From contig NZ_BAGF01000084.1 in NCBI RefSeq assembly GCF_000308755.1, positions 1 to 64,000 of the forward strand: a DNA stretch of 64,000 nt. Direction: 5' to 3'. Origin of the DNA: Nocardia pneumoniae NBRC 100136 (GTDB taxonomy: Bacteria > Actinomycetota > Actinomycetes > Mycobacteriales > Mycobacteriaceae). Shown here in pieces: positions 26,601 to 35,030 of this stretch. The notes beneath the pieces are model-generated. The model worked only from the letters and a program-made list of their open reading frames with translations, had not been told where the DNA came from and did not search any database. Numbering within the stretch: the stretch's first letter is position 1; each line of letters opens with the position of its first letter. Both the position numbers and the translations under genes were made by a program.

Positions 26601-27992
26601 TCAACACGGGTTGCCCGGCGGGATGCCCTTGGCCGCCGTGGAGCCGCAGAACTCCTCGATCCGTTCGTCCAGACGCCGCGCTTCCACCGCGTCCTTGAAG
26701 GCCGGGGTCGCGATCCGTCTGCGCACGCCGTTCAACCGTTCCTCGAGCTGCGCGATGCGCTTGTCCTCGTCGAGGTCGAGCACCGGATGCAGCGCCTCGG
26801 CGGCGCCGTCCAGACTGCCGTTGATCAGGTGCGCGGCCGCGCAGTCCACCCTCGCCAAGGACTCCGCGCCGTAGGAACGCTGCTCGGACGGTCCTTTCGC
26901 ATACAACTCGATGGCCCGCTTGGTGGCGTTCAGCGCCGGCTCCGCCTGACCGAGGTGGATGTAGGTCGCTCCCGCGTAGTAGTTGGCCTTGGCGTCGTTG
27001 AACCCGAAGACGCCGCCCACCTCGTCGTGCAGGGCGTCGGTCGCGCCGATCTCCCGGGCGTCGGCGGCGGCCCGGACGCATCGATCGGTGTCGGCGGCGC
27101 TGCCCAGCGCCGACCAGATCCGCGCCTCGATATTGAGCAGTCGCACATGCGCGGTCGCGGACTCGGCGAACTCCTGCCCGCTCTGCGCCAGCTGGACCGC
27201 CCGGCGGGGGCGCTGCGACCAGTACTCGATCAGCGCGTGCATGCCGCGGGTCCAGGCGCGAAGTCCGTTGTGCCCGCAGAGTTCCGCATAGGCCCAAGCC
27301 GCCCTGACCTGTTCGCCCGCGGCGTCGTAATGGCCGAGATCGGTACTCGCGTTGGCGAGCAGCCCCGAGAGCGTGCCCGCCAACAGATACAGATGGCTGG
27401 TATCCGCGGGCCGCTGATGGCCCTCCAGCAGCCGGTACACCCGCCGCCGCACCCGCAACATCTCCACCATCATCGGAACCGGCGGGATGTGCACGTAATC
27501 GTTCGCGATCCGCGCGACATCCGCGTCGAGTTGTTCCAAGGTGGTCGCACCCACATTGGTGCTCTCGGCCTTGCCGGCGTGCTCGCTGGCCTCGTGGGCA
27601 GCCGCCATGATCAGATCCCTCTCCGAAATCGCTGCTAGCGCAGCACCTCTCAGCGCACCGGCGTCTATGAGAGCCAGAAGATCCGCGTCGGTCGTATACG
27701 GGCCGCGTGCCGAGGCGCCGCCCCGAGCATCGACACCCGGCGGGACGCTTCGATCGATCACCGGCTGATCGATCAATGCCGCGAACCGCGCCCGCACCAC
27801 TTCGTCGGATCTGGCCAAGGACGTGTCCAGAGCGGCCTGATTGATCGGTCGTGGGTGGACCCGGACGCCCCCGGCCTCCCACTTGGACACCAAGCGTTCG
27901 TGCACCCCCAGATGGGCGGCGAACTCCCTGATGCTCATCCGCTTGGCATCGCGAAGGGCTCGGGCCTCTCTGCCTGACCAATGCCTGACCAC
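26601..27992 (-). CDS. XRE-family regulator with TPR-like domain
   Basis: A 463-residue protein with an N-terminal helix-turn-helix (RMSIREFAAHLGVHERLVSK, about residues 18-37) and a long Ala-rich helical region with tetratricopeptide-like repeats (for example YYAGATYIHLGQAEPALNAT). GTG 27992 is preceded by AAGGGA. This layout is common in actinobacterial regulators sensing unknown signals. A small gene of unknown function is divergent 175 nt away and may be its target. Confidence 0.8.
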   Translation of the reverse strand: MVRHWSGREARALRDAKRMSIREFAAHLGVHERLVSKWEAGGVRVHPRPINQAALDTSLARSDEVVRARFAALIDQPVIDRSVPPGVDARGGASARGPYTTDADLLALIDAGALRGAALAAISERDLIMAAAHEASEHAGKAESTNVGATTLEQLDADVARIANDYVHIPPVPMMVEMLRVRRRVYRLLEGHQRPADTSHLYLLAGTLSGLLANASTDLGHYDAAGEQVRAAWAYAELCGHNGLRAWTRGMHALIEYWSQRPRRAVQLAQSGQEFAESATAHVRLLNIEARIWSALGSAADTDRCVRAAADAREIGATDALHDEVGGVFGFNDAKANYYAGATYIHLGQAEPALNATKRAIELYAKGPSEQRSYGAESLARVDCAAAHLINGSLDGAAEALHPVLDLDEDKRIAQLEERLNGVRRRIATPAFKDAVEARRLDERIEEFCGSTAAKGIPPGNPC

Positions 27993-28167
27993 GGTTCATC
28001 CCTTCCGAACGGATTCCTTCCAGAGTACGAGGGGTTTGTGAGCAGAGCCACAGTTGAAATACGCGCTCTATCAAAGGCAGCGGAAGGGCAGCGGAAGGCA
28101 GGCTCTCGGGCGATGCCGAATCAGCAGGCGCGACGGGACCATTGAAGGGGAAGGCAAGGAGTTCGCC

Positions 28168-28617
28168 GTGAATGTCGAGAAGCTCAGGACCGTGGACGAT
28201 TGGGTGGCTTTCTATCGCCACGAGTTCGGGCTACCGGTCACCGAGCGTGGCGGTTTCGCCATGCTCCCGATCACCGGGCGCGTCTGCGTCGTTCACCTGC
28301 CGACCGCACGTGCCGAAAAGGTGCGCGCCGCACTGGAACAACAGGGCATGAGGGGTCCCATGTTGGCCAGACAGATCCGATGGAGCTTCCTCGCCGAGCC
28401 CGACAGCCGACCGGGACCCCAGGTGCTCGAGGTGCTCAATCGGCTGGATATCGGACTGCCCGCCATCGGCAGTGCCGTGATGTTGCCGACCGGCCTCGGC
28501 CGCTGGACCCGGGAAGGGTGCTTCTGGGTCAGCCCGCCGAGCCGCGGTGACACGCTTCCGCCGCTGTCCGTCATCCTCACTACGGCGCTCGCGGTGGGAG
28601 CGGGCGGCGGGGACTGA
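28168..28617 (+). CDS. Small conserved-looking protein of unknown function
   Basis: 149 residues from GTG 28168, chosen because GGCAAGGAG lies at the right distance; longer in-frame starts add a basic, non-conserved-looking leader. The sequence (MNVEKLRTVDDWVAFYRHEF, then VCVVHLPTARAEKVRAALEQ) has the feel of the N-terminal part of prim-pol-like proteins seen beside XRE regulators, but I see no catalytic motif. Divergent from the XRE-TPR gene and possibly regulated by it. Confidence 0.6.
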   Translation: MNVEKLRTVDDWVAFYRHEFGLPVTERGGFAMLPITGRVCVVHLPTARAEKVRAALEQQGMRGPMLARQIRWSFLAEPDSRPGPQVLEVLNRLDIGLPAIGSAVMLPTGLGRWTREGCFWVSPPSRGDTLPPLSVILTTALAVGAGGGD

Positions 28618-28694
28618 TCACCTCCGCGATCAGTTCCCGCTGCCGTCGCCCGGGACCGCTTCCGCACAGTCGACGAGGCGGACCCGGCCCCAGC

Positions 28695-29294
28695 TCAGCG
28701 CGACTCGGCGGCGTCGACCGCCGCCGCCGGAATCGGGAAGTTGAGATAGGACCGCGACGGCGTCGGCCCGCGCTGGCCCTGATACTTCGAACCCGCCACG
28801 GCGCTGCCGTACGGATGCTCGGCCGGGCTGGTCAGCTTGAGCAGGCAGAGCTGGCCGATCTTCATACCGGGCCACAGCGTGATCGGCAGATTGGCCACGT
28901 TGGACAACTCCAGCGTGATGTGACCGCTGAAGCCGGGGTCGATGAAACCCGCGGTCGAGTGGGTCAGCAGGCCGAGCCTGCCCAGACTCGACTTGCCCTC
29001 CAACCGCCCGGCCAGGTCGTCCGGCAGCGTGCACACCTCGAGCGTGGAACCGAGCACGAACTCGCCGGGGTGCAGCACGAACGGCTCCCCTTCCGCCGGT
29101 TCCACCAGGCTGGTCAGTTCGTCCTGCCGCTGCGCCGGGTCGATGTGGGTGTAGCGGGTGTTGTTGAACACCCGGAACATCCGGTCCAGCCGCACGTCGA
29201 TACTCGACGGCTGGATCAGGTTCTCCAGCAGCGGCTCGACGCCGAGACGCCCAGCGGCGATCTCCGCACGGATGTCACGATCGGAAAGCAGCAC
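28695..29294 (-). CDS. dcd: dCTP deaminase
   Basis: A 199-residue trimeric dCTP deaminase, homologous to Rv0321. It starts at GTG 29294 to give the canonical MLLSDRDIRAEI. Nucleotide-binding signatures are IQPSSIDVRLD, RLEGKSSLGRLGLLTHSTAG and DPGFSGHITLEL, the last carrying the catalytic Glu, with KYQGQRGPTPSR near the C-terminus. The mycobacterial enzyme also hydrolyses dUTP, so this one may convert dCTP directly to dUMP. Confidence 0.93.
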   Translation of the reverse strand: MLLSDRDIRAEIAAGRLGVEPLLENLIQPSSIDVRLDRMFRVFNNTRYTHIDPAQRQDELTSLVEPAEGEPFVLHPGEFVLGSTLEVCTLPDDLAGRLEGKSSLGRLGLLTHSTAGFIDPGFSGHITLELSNVANLPITLWPGMKIGQLCLLKLTSPAEHPYGSAVAGSKYQGQRGPTPSRSYLNFPIPAAAVDAAESR

Positions 29295-29421
29295 GCCGAC
29301 GAGCGTAGCGCCTGCTCGCCGCGGCGCCGCAGCCTGCCGACATCGGCGCTGTCGCGAACCTTCCCGGCAGCGCGAAGGGACCCCGGTTAACCTCCAGCGC
29401 CGATAGTGGCACCGTGGAGGG

Positions 29422-30126
29422 GTGACCTCCCGTCGGATCATCACCGCAATCGGGGTGCTCATCGCGTTGCTGATGGTGTGCACCACGGCTCTCACCGTGG
29501 TCGCGCTCGGCGACGACGGCCACGGCGGAATCGACCGCACGATCACCGACTGGGCCATCGCGCACCGCGCCGAATGGCTGACCCCTATCGCGGTAACGGT
29601 CAGCGCGGTGAGCGGCACCGTCGCCATGACGGTACTGGCCACCCTGACGTGCCTAGTTCTGTCCTGGCAGCGGCGTTGGTCCTCGGCGGCGCTCGTCGCG
29701 GGCGCGGGCATCGGCGCCTGCGTACTGGTCCGCGGCGGCAAGAACCTGGTCGGCCGCGCCCGCCCACCCGTCGAGGACCACCTCATCTCGGTGGAGAACC
29801 TGTCCTACCCGTCCGGCCACAGCGTCGGCTCGTTCGTCGTGATCAGCGTCGTCACGGTAGTCGCCCTGCCCAGCCTGCGCGGCCCAGCTCTGCGCATCCT
29901 CGCCGCGGCCGCCGCGGCGATGTTCATCGTCGCGGTGGGCCTCTCGCGCATCTACCTGGGCGTCCACTGGACCACCGACATCCTCGGCGGTTGGTGCGTC
30001 AGCGCGCTGTGGGTCATCCTTTGCCTGACCATCTACCGCTATGTTGCGCCTGCTCGTGAAGGCGCCGTGGATCAGCAGGGGCTCGAGCGCGAGGAGCATG
30101 GTTACGCCGAATCGGCGCGAAGCTGA
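29422..30126 (+). CDS. PAP2-type membrane phosphatase
   Basis: A 234-residue multipass lipid phosphatase of the PAP2/PgpB superfamily. All three catalytic motifs are present: KNLVGRARP (107-115), PSGH (130-133) and SRIYLGVHWTTD (175-186, His182 and Asp186). Five or six membrane helices are evident. GTG 29422 follows GGAGGG. Substrate could be undecaprenyl pyrophosphate or phosphatidic/phosphatidylglycerol phosphate. Confidence 0.9.
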   Translation: MTSRRIITAIGVLIALLMVCTTALTVVALGDDGHGGIDRTITDWAIAHRAEWLTPIAVTVSAVSGTVAMTVLATLTCLVLSWQRRWSSAALVAGAGIGACVLVRGGKNLVGRARPPVEDHLISVENLSYPSGHSVGSFVVISVVTVVALPSLRGPALRILAAAAAAMFIVAVGLSRIYLGVHWTTDILGGWCVSALWVILCLTIYRYVAPAREGAVDQQGLEREEHGYAESARS

Positions 30127-30190
30127 CAAGCCCGAGCAGGCCCGTGGCGCGGAGAGCACCGCGTGTGGCGTCCGAGAACCCCGACCGGAG

Positions 30191-30430
30191 TCACCAGTCC
30201 ATGTCCCGGGCGACTTCCTCCTGCGCCGCGGCGATCTCCTCGGCGGTTGCTGTGGTCACGTTCTCGTCGGCCGCCCACTCGAATCGGGTGAGAAGATCCT
30301 GCAAAGCCTGCTTCTGCGCCGGGTGCGTGGTCGGCACCGCATTCAGGTCGGTAGTGGCCAACCAGTCGAACAACACGATGGCGTCGGCACGCCACAAGCG
30401 CACGTTGACGGTGGGCACCGGGTCGTCCAT
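30191..30430 (-). CDS. Small acidic protein of unknown function
   Basis: 79 residues from ATG 30430 (MDDPVPTVNVRLWRADAIVL, then TTDLNAVPTTHPAQKQALQD) ending in acidic residues and DMDW. Similar short proteins occur in other actinomycetes as far as I recall, with no function. An upstream ATG at 30439 is possible. Confidence 0.6.
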   Translation of the reverse strand: MDDPVPTVNVRLWRADAIVLFDWLATTDLNAVPTTHPAQKQALQDLLTRFEWAADENVTTATAEEIAAAQEEVARDMDW

Positions 30431-30597
30431 GGCGATCATCGTGCCATCGACACCACACAGGCGGCGGTGAACCACCGATCGGACGAGCCGTGACCCTCGG
30501 CAGGGAGCCGGGGGCGGAAGCTCCAGCGCGCCAAGCTATCCAGCGACTCGATCGCTATCGGGCCGCGATCATCGGGTGCGTGAAACCTCCGGCGACG

Positions 30598-31686
30598 TCA
30601 CGCGATGAGCACCGGCAAACGTCTGCTCCCCCACCGCTCGACCGGTCCCTCGTAGACACCGGGCAACTGCGTTCCGCACTTCGCGCAGCGTCCGTCGTCG
30701 GTGAGTGCGTAGCGGCGGATCACGTACCAGTCGCGGGTGATCACGGCGGTGCCGCAGGATGGGCAGGAGGTGGTGCCGCCGTCGGTGTCGTGCACGTTGC
30801 CGGTGTAGACGAAGCGCAGGCCTTCGGCTAGGGCGATGTGACGTGCACGGGTGAGTGTGGCGGGTGGCGTGGGTGGGATGTCGAGCATCTTGTAGTCCGG
30901 GTGGAACGCGGTGAAATGGAGCGGCACGTCGTCGCCGAGTTCGTCGCGGATCCATGCGCACTCTGCGGCGATCTCGGCGTCGCTGTCGTTGTGCTCGGGG
31001 ATGAGCAGCGTCGTGATCTCGAGCCACACGTCGGTCTCGTGCCGCAGGTATCGCAGCGTGTCCAGCACGTCGTTCAGGTGCCCGACGCACACGCGGCGGT
31101 AGAAGTCCTCGGTGAACGCCTTCAGGTCGACGTTGGCCGCGTCGATGTGGGAGTAGAACTCGGCGCGCGGGGCGGGGCACATGTAGCCCGCGGTCACCGC
31201 GATCGCCTTGATGCCGCGGTCGCGGCAGGCGTCGGCGATATCCGCCGCATACTCGAAGAAGATGGTCGGGTCGTTGTAGGTGAACGCGACGCTGCGGCAG
31301 CCGAGATTCTCAGCGGCGCTTGCTAGTTCGCCGGGTTCGGCGCGGCCGGACAACGTGTCGATCTCGCGAGACTTGGAGATGTCCCAGTTCTGGCAGAACT
31401 TGCACGCCAAATTGCAGCCAGCGGTCCCGAAAGACAGCACCGCCGAGCCGGGCAGGAAGTGGTTGAGCGGCTTCTTCTCGACCGGATCGACGCAGAACCC
31501 GCTGGAGCGGCCGTAGGTGGTGAGCACGATCTGGTCGTCGACGCGGCCACGAACGAAGCACAGCCCGCGCTGCCCCTCGCGCAACTTACAGGCGCGCGGG
31601 CAGACGTCACACTGGAGCCTGCCGTCGTCGAGCCGGTGCCAATGCTTGGTCGAGACGGTATGAGGATCGTCGAGCGTTACGGTCAT
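30598..31686 (-). CDS. amrS: AmmeMemoRadiSam-type radical SAM enzyme
   Basis: A 362-residue AmrS-like radical SAM protein. An N-terminal Cys cluster (Cys26, 29, 33, 43) precedes the radical SAM 4Fe-4S motif CNLACKFC (Cys91, 95, 98), then TYNDPTIFFEYA and ANVDLKAFTEDFY. The C-terminus carries two CxxC pairs (CPSC and CAKC) of a zinc-ribbon type, an extension beyond the core family. The usual partner genes (AmmeMemo proteins) are not nearby, so its substrate is open. Confidence 0.87.
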   Translation of the reverse strand: MTVTLDDPHTVSTKHWHRLDDGRLQCDVCPRACKLREGQRGLCFVRGRVDDQIVLTTYGRSSGFCVDPVEKKPLNHFLPGSAVLSFGTAGCNLACKFCQNWDISKSREIDTLSGRAEPGELASAAENLGCRSVAFTYNDPTIFFEYAADIADACRDRGIKAIAVTAGYMCPAPRAEFYSHIDAANVDLKAFTEDFYRRVCVGHLNDVLDTLRYLRHETDVWLEITTLLIPEHNDSDAEIAAECAWIRDELGDDVPLHFTAFHPDYKMLDIPPTPPATLTRARHIALAEGLRFVYTGNVHDTDGGTTSCPSCGTAVITRDWYVIRRYALTDDGRCAKCGTQLPGVYEGPVERWGSRRLPVLIA

Positions 31687-31976
31687 CTTCGGATTCCTCC
31701 GACGACAAGACTACGTCGTCCCAGCGACCGCTAGTCCCGCAATGCGGCAGCAACCGCCCACGTTCGCTGGTCTCGGTCGGCGCTCCCACAGCCTCGGGCC
31801 GCCCGATGGAGAGGAAATCGCGCCGAACGACTGACAACAAGATCAAGTCTGGCCCGGATCCGCCCCCTCAGCCCAGCCAACCCAGAGCACATCGCCGCAG
31901 GTCAGAAGCATCTACCAGGACTTTTCCCGCAGCACCGGCGACTCTGCTACAGTCTCCGATGTATCTCGGTACACCG
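31687..31976. other. 290-bp spacer upstream of tRNA-Gly
   Basis: I see no gene here. A possible tRNA promoter (TACAGT about 25 nt before the tRNA) is the only recognisable signal. Confidence 0.4.
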
Positions 31977-32050
31977 GCCGATGTAGTTCAATGGTAGAAC
32001 TTCTGCTTCCCAAGCAGACAGCGCGGGTTCGATTCCCGTCATCGGCTCCA
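31977..32050 (+). tRNA. tRNA-Gly(CCC)
   Basis: Acceptor arms GCCGATG (31977-31983) and CATCGGC (32040-32046) pair perfectly. The anticodon stem TCTGC/GCAGA encloses loop TTCCCAA, giving anticodon CCC (codon GGG). The T-arm has GGTTCGATTCC. The 3' CCA is encoded (32048-32050). Confidence 0.95.
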
Positions 32051-32052
32051 CC

Positions 32053-32087
32053 AGAAGACCCGCCCTGGTCAGGGCGGGTCTTCTTTT
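32053..32087 (+). terminator. Intrinsic terminator after tRNA-Gly
   Basis: A 14-bp perfect stem (32053-32066 with 32071-32084), a GGTC loop and a short T-run (32084-32087) start three bases after the tRNA. Confidence 0.9.
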
Positions 32088-32230
32088 GATCCCAGCAGCC
32101 GAGCCCCGCTCAGTACCCCGGGTACCTTACCCGGGTGCACACCGGAATCGGATGAATAACCCAAGGCCAGAGGGTGCGCAGACGTTGCTCGTGATCGCCG
32201 CTACGGTGGCTCGATTGCTACCTTCGACGT

Positions 32231-32854
32231 GTGAGCCGAACCCAGTGGACCATCCATGGCGAGCGCCTCGTCGACGAGAACCGACACATTCGACTGTCGA
32301 CCGTTGATGTCGAACTGCCGACGGAGTGAGGTTCACGCAGTACGTGGCTCGGATGCCGCGGTGCGCGATGACCCTGGTACTGAACGAGAAGCGCGAGGCG
32401 CTATTTGATGTACCGGCATCGGTTCATCATCGACCGCTGGGTGTGGGAGCTGCCCGGAGGCTACGTAGACGACGCCGAGGACGTTGCGTTGGCGGCGGCC
32501 CGGGAGGTCGAAGAGGAGACCGGCTGGCGCCCGCGCACCATGGAACACCTCGTCACCTATCAGCCCGCGATCGGCACTCTCGACCAGCCGCAAGATATCT
32601 ACCTCGCGCGCGGTGCCGACCTGACTGACAATCCGCCGGATATCAACGAGGCCGAACAGATCGAGTGGATCCCGCTGCCAGATGCGATCGCGATGGTCGA
32701 CCGCGGCGAGATCGTCGGCGCCGCAACAGTCGTCGCGCTGTACCGCGCCCTCAGTCTGTCGCTCCGGTCACAAGGACCGCCGACGATGGATCTACAGCTT
32801 CCAACAGACCCGCGCGGGCAATGGCGGCAGCGAATGGATCGCCGCCGCCGTTGA
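32231..32854 (+). pseudogene. NUDIX hydrolase gene with two compensating frameshifts
   Basis: Three consecutive frames together make one NUDIX protein. It starts at GTG 32231 (SRTQWTIHGERLVDENRHIR), hits TGA 32327-32329, continues in frame from 32326 (RFTQYVARMPRCAMTLVLNE), then shifts again near 32404 to MYRHRFIIDRWVWELPGGYV. The NUDIX box is GGYVDDAEDVALAAAREVEE followed by ETGW. The first lesion fits loss of one G in a GG run and the second an extra T in TTT. Repairing both gives about 207 residues. Either a recent pseudogene or two homopolymer sequencing errors. Confidence 0.75.
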
Positions 32855-33167
32855 CGGCGCTCACTGGATCCCTCACCGACGCATGGCCGAAACAGGACGG
32901 GACCTCGAGCGACGAGTTCACCGTCATCGGTCCAGCGTTCGGTGCGCTGCACTGTCCACAGGTGATGCCGAGTGAAGGGTCCAAGCCCCTTTGGCCACCG
33001 CCGAGCCCAACCGTTCCAGATCGTGCAGCTTCCGCCATACGTGCAGACCAGGCACGGAAACAGTGCTGTAATCGGCGGAGGTTACGCGGACTGCGTGCCC
33101 GCACCCCAACGTTCCCCGTGAGCCTGACCCTGGAATTTATGAAGTCCGGTAGCGACTGGGAGGTGTT
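32855..33167. other. 313-bp region without a supported gene
   Basis: Open frames on both strands exist, but none has a recognisable domain, good start or consistent codon use. It may hold the decayed 3' neighbourhood of the NUDIX gene. Confidence 0.4.
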
Positions 33168-33482
33168 ATGAAAGACCGACTTGCGATCTATCAGCGGCTC
33201 CCCGCCTGGACGTCGGATTGGCACTGGTTCCGCCGCAAGCTACTCAGGCTGTCGCCGCCTCCGAAGCATGAGTTCGAAGCGCTACTGCCGCCCTGGACTC
33301 GATCCGGTTCCCGGGGAACCAGCTATCCTCTGCGGCGCGAGTTCGGCGGCTGGGCGATCCGGCCTTCGCGCGGCTGGCGCCAGTTCCGGTGGATCACGCC
33401 GCCCCTGCACTACACGCGCGGCATCCCCGCCGATAACGAGGATGTCGCTTGCGACTGGGCATTGGAACGAATGGGTCTGTAG
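33168..33482 (+). CDS. Trp/Arg-rich small hypothetical protein
   Basis: 104 residues from ATG 33168, which has GGGAGGT about 4 nt upstream. The sequence is unusually rich in Trp (about eight) and Arg (MKDRLAIYQRLPAWTSDWHW, then GWAIRPSRGWRQFRWITPPL) and ends with an acidic stretch. I do not recognise a family. It lies beside broken genes, so it could be accessory or phage-derived; it may also not be expressed. Confidence 0.45.
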   Translation: MKDRLAIYQRLPAWTSDWHWFRRKLLRLSPPPKHEFEALLPPWTRSGSRGTSYPLRREFGGWAIRPSRGWRQFRWITPPLHYTRGIPADNEDVACDWALERMGL

Positions 33483-33514
33483 TCGATGTTCTGACGTGAC
33501 GATGGGGCTGGGCG

Positions 33515-34624
33515 TCAATCCGGGACAAGACGGTAAAGCGTGATCGTTTCCGCGACGCGGGCGGCGTGGAGGGGCGTGGTGGGGTTGTTGGCCCGGGGGT
33601 GAACGGGCCTGGTTTCGAGTTGATCGGCGATCACCAAACCCGCCGCCGTGATGCGGGCGAGTAGGTCGTGGTGGGTGCGGAGGCCGAGGAGTTCGGGGAG
33701 GTCGGAGAGGATGAGCCAGCCCTCGCCGCCGGGGTGCAGGTGGGTGGGGAGGTCGGAGAGGAAGGTGTGGAGCATGGACGAGTTTTCGTCGTAGACGGCG
33801 GTTTCCAGTGCTGAGGTGGGCGTGGCCGGGATCCACGGTGGATTGCAGACGACGAGGTCGGCCTTGCCTTCCGGGAAGAGGGTCGGGCCTTGCACGTCGA
33901 CGGATGTGAGGCGCAGTCGATCGAGGTTGGCGCGGGCGCAGAGCAGGGCGCGAGAGTTGTTGTCGGTGGCGGTGATTCGCCCGAATCCGCGGCGGGCGAG
34001 GACTGCGGCGAGCACGCCGGTACCGGTGCCGAGATCGAAGGCCGTGTCGGCTCGCGCGGGCAGTGGGGCGCGGGCGACGAGGTCCACGTACTCGCCGCGG
34101 ACCGGGGAGAACACGCCGTAGTGCGGATGAATGCGGTCGCCGAGGGCGGGCACGTACACGCCCTTCGCCCGCCACTGCGCCGCGCCGAGCACGCCGAGCA
34201 ACTCGGTGAGCGCCACTACCGTGCGACCGTGCGGCAGGCCGTACGCCTCCGTGCACGCGCGTCGCACGTCGGGGGCGCGGCGCAACCGCAGCGAGTGGTC
34301 GTCCTCCAGCAAAACGAGCAGCTTGCCGAGCACGCGTGCACGACGGCGGCGCGCCGCACGGTACCGCCGGAACGCTTCGGCCGGATCATCAACCAGCGTA
34401 AGCTCTCGATCGACCCGCCTGCCCATCGCCCGCAGCAGTTGCCTGGCATTGTGGAAATCCCCGCGCCACAGCAGGCCGGTCCCTGCCCGCGCCAGCCGAC
34501 AGGCGGTGTCGGCGGTCGTCCGATCATCCACCGGCACAATCAATTCGGGTGGCGGCGCGGCACTTTCGGAATGCCAGCGAGCGGTTCGGGATGTGTTGTC
34601 TTCGGTCCAGAAAACGGTGGACAC
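33515..34624 (-). CDS. SAM-dependent methyltransferase, HemK/RsmC-like
   Basis: A 369-residue protein with a C-terminal class I methyltransferase domain: motif I DLGTGTGVLAAVLARRG and the amino-methyltransferase signature CNPPWIPA (N-P-P-W) used by enzymes that methylate N atoms of Gln, adenine or guanine. The N-terminal 130 residues form an Arg-rich helical domain without a known motif. Substrate is not evident; RNA or protein Gln are the family's usual targets. Confidence 0.85.
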   Translation of the reverse strand: MSTVFWTEDNTSRTARWHSESAAPPPELIVPVDDRTTADTACRLARAGTGLLWRGDFHNARQLLRAMGRRVDRELTLVDDPAEAFRRYRAARRRRARVLGKLLVLLEDDHSLRLRRAPDVRRACTEAYGLPHGRTVVALTELLGVLGAAQWRAKGVYVPALGDRIHPHYGVFSPVRGEYVDLVARAPLPARADTAFDLGTGTGVLAAVLARRGFGRITATDNNSRALLCARANLDRLRLTSVDVQGPTLFPEGKADLVVCNPPWIPATPTSALETAVYDENSSMLHTFLSDLPTHLHPGGEGWLILSDLPELLGLRTHHDLLARITAAGLVIADQLETRPVHPRANNPTTPLHAARVAETITLYRLVPD

Positions 34625-35030
34625 CGCGTACTCCTCGTGAGGGAACGTGCAGGGGCACGAGAAGCACTTCGACGCGGAGTCGCGAAAAGACCTGTGCGAC
34701 TACCGCACAGGAATCAGAGAGAAGCTGATCTACGCCCGCGCCGAAGTGCGCGGGAAGTCACCGAGAACCATGCCGAGCGTCATGACCAGACCTTTCCGAA
34801 AGAGACACCCGAGTGTGCCACAGCGCTGATCGACGCGGCGAGCAGGCGCGGGCGGTCGTCCGCATCGGGACAGGTCGTCCAGGTCTCACGCCGCGCCGTT
34901 GCCGACAAGGCATGTCTCCCATCGAGTACCTCGGCCATGCGGCAGCAGTCCGGAGGCGGCCATCTCTCTCGAGTCTACTGCGCGCTCGTGGGGCACCACA
35001 GGTAATGTGGCATCGGCGGGAGGGGCACTG
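34625..35030. other. 406-bp region without a supported gene
   Basis: No convincing gene. It contains an 8-bp inverted repeat (CCTGTGCG 34692-34699 with CGCACAGG 34705-34712) in the divergent region between the methyltransferase and dehalogenase-like genes. A GTG frame at 34647 (60 codons) has no support. Confidence 0.4.

Noticed and set aside
32751..33224. 158-codon minus-strand frame in the gap after the NUDIX gene
   Set aside because: No domain and mixed codon use; it overlaps the better-supported small gene at 33168.
34647..34829. 60-codon frame starting with GTG
   Set aside because: No homology signal, no convincing ribosome site and poor codon pattern.
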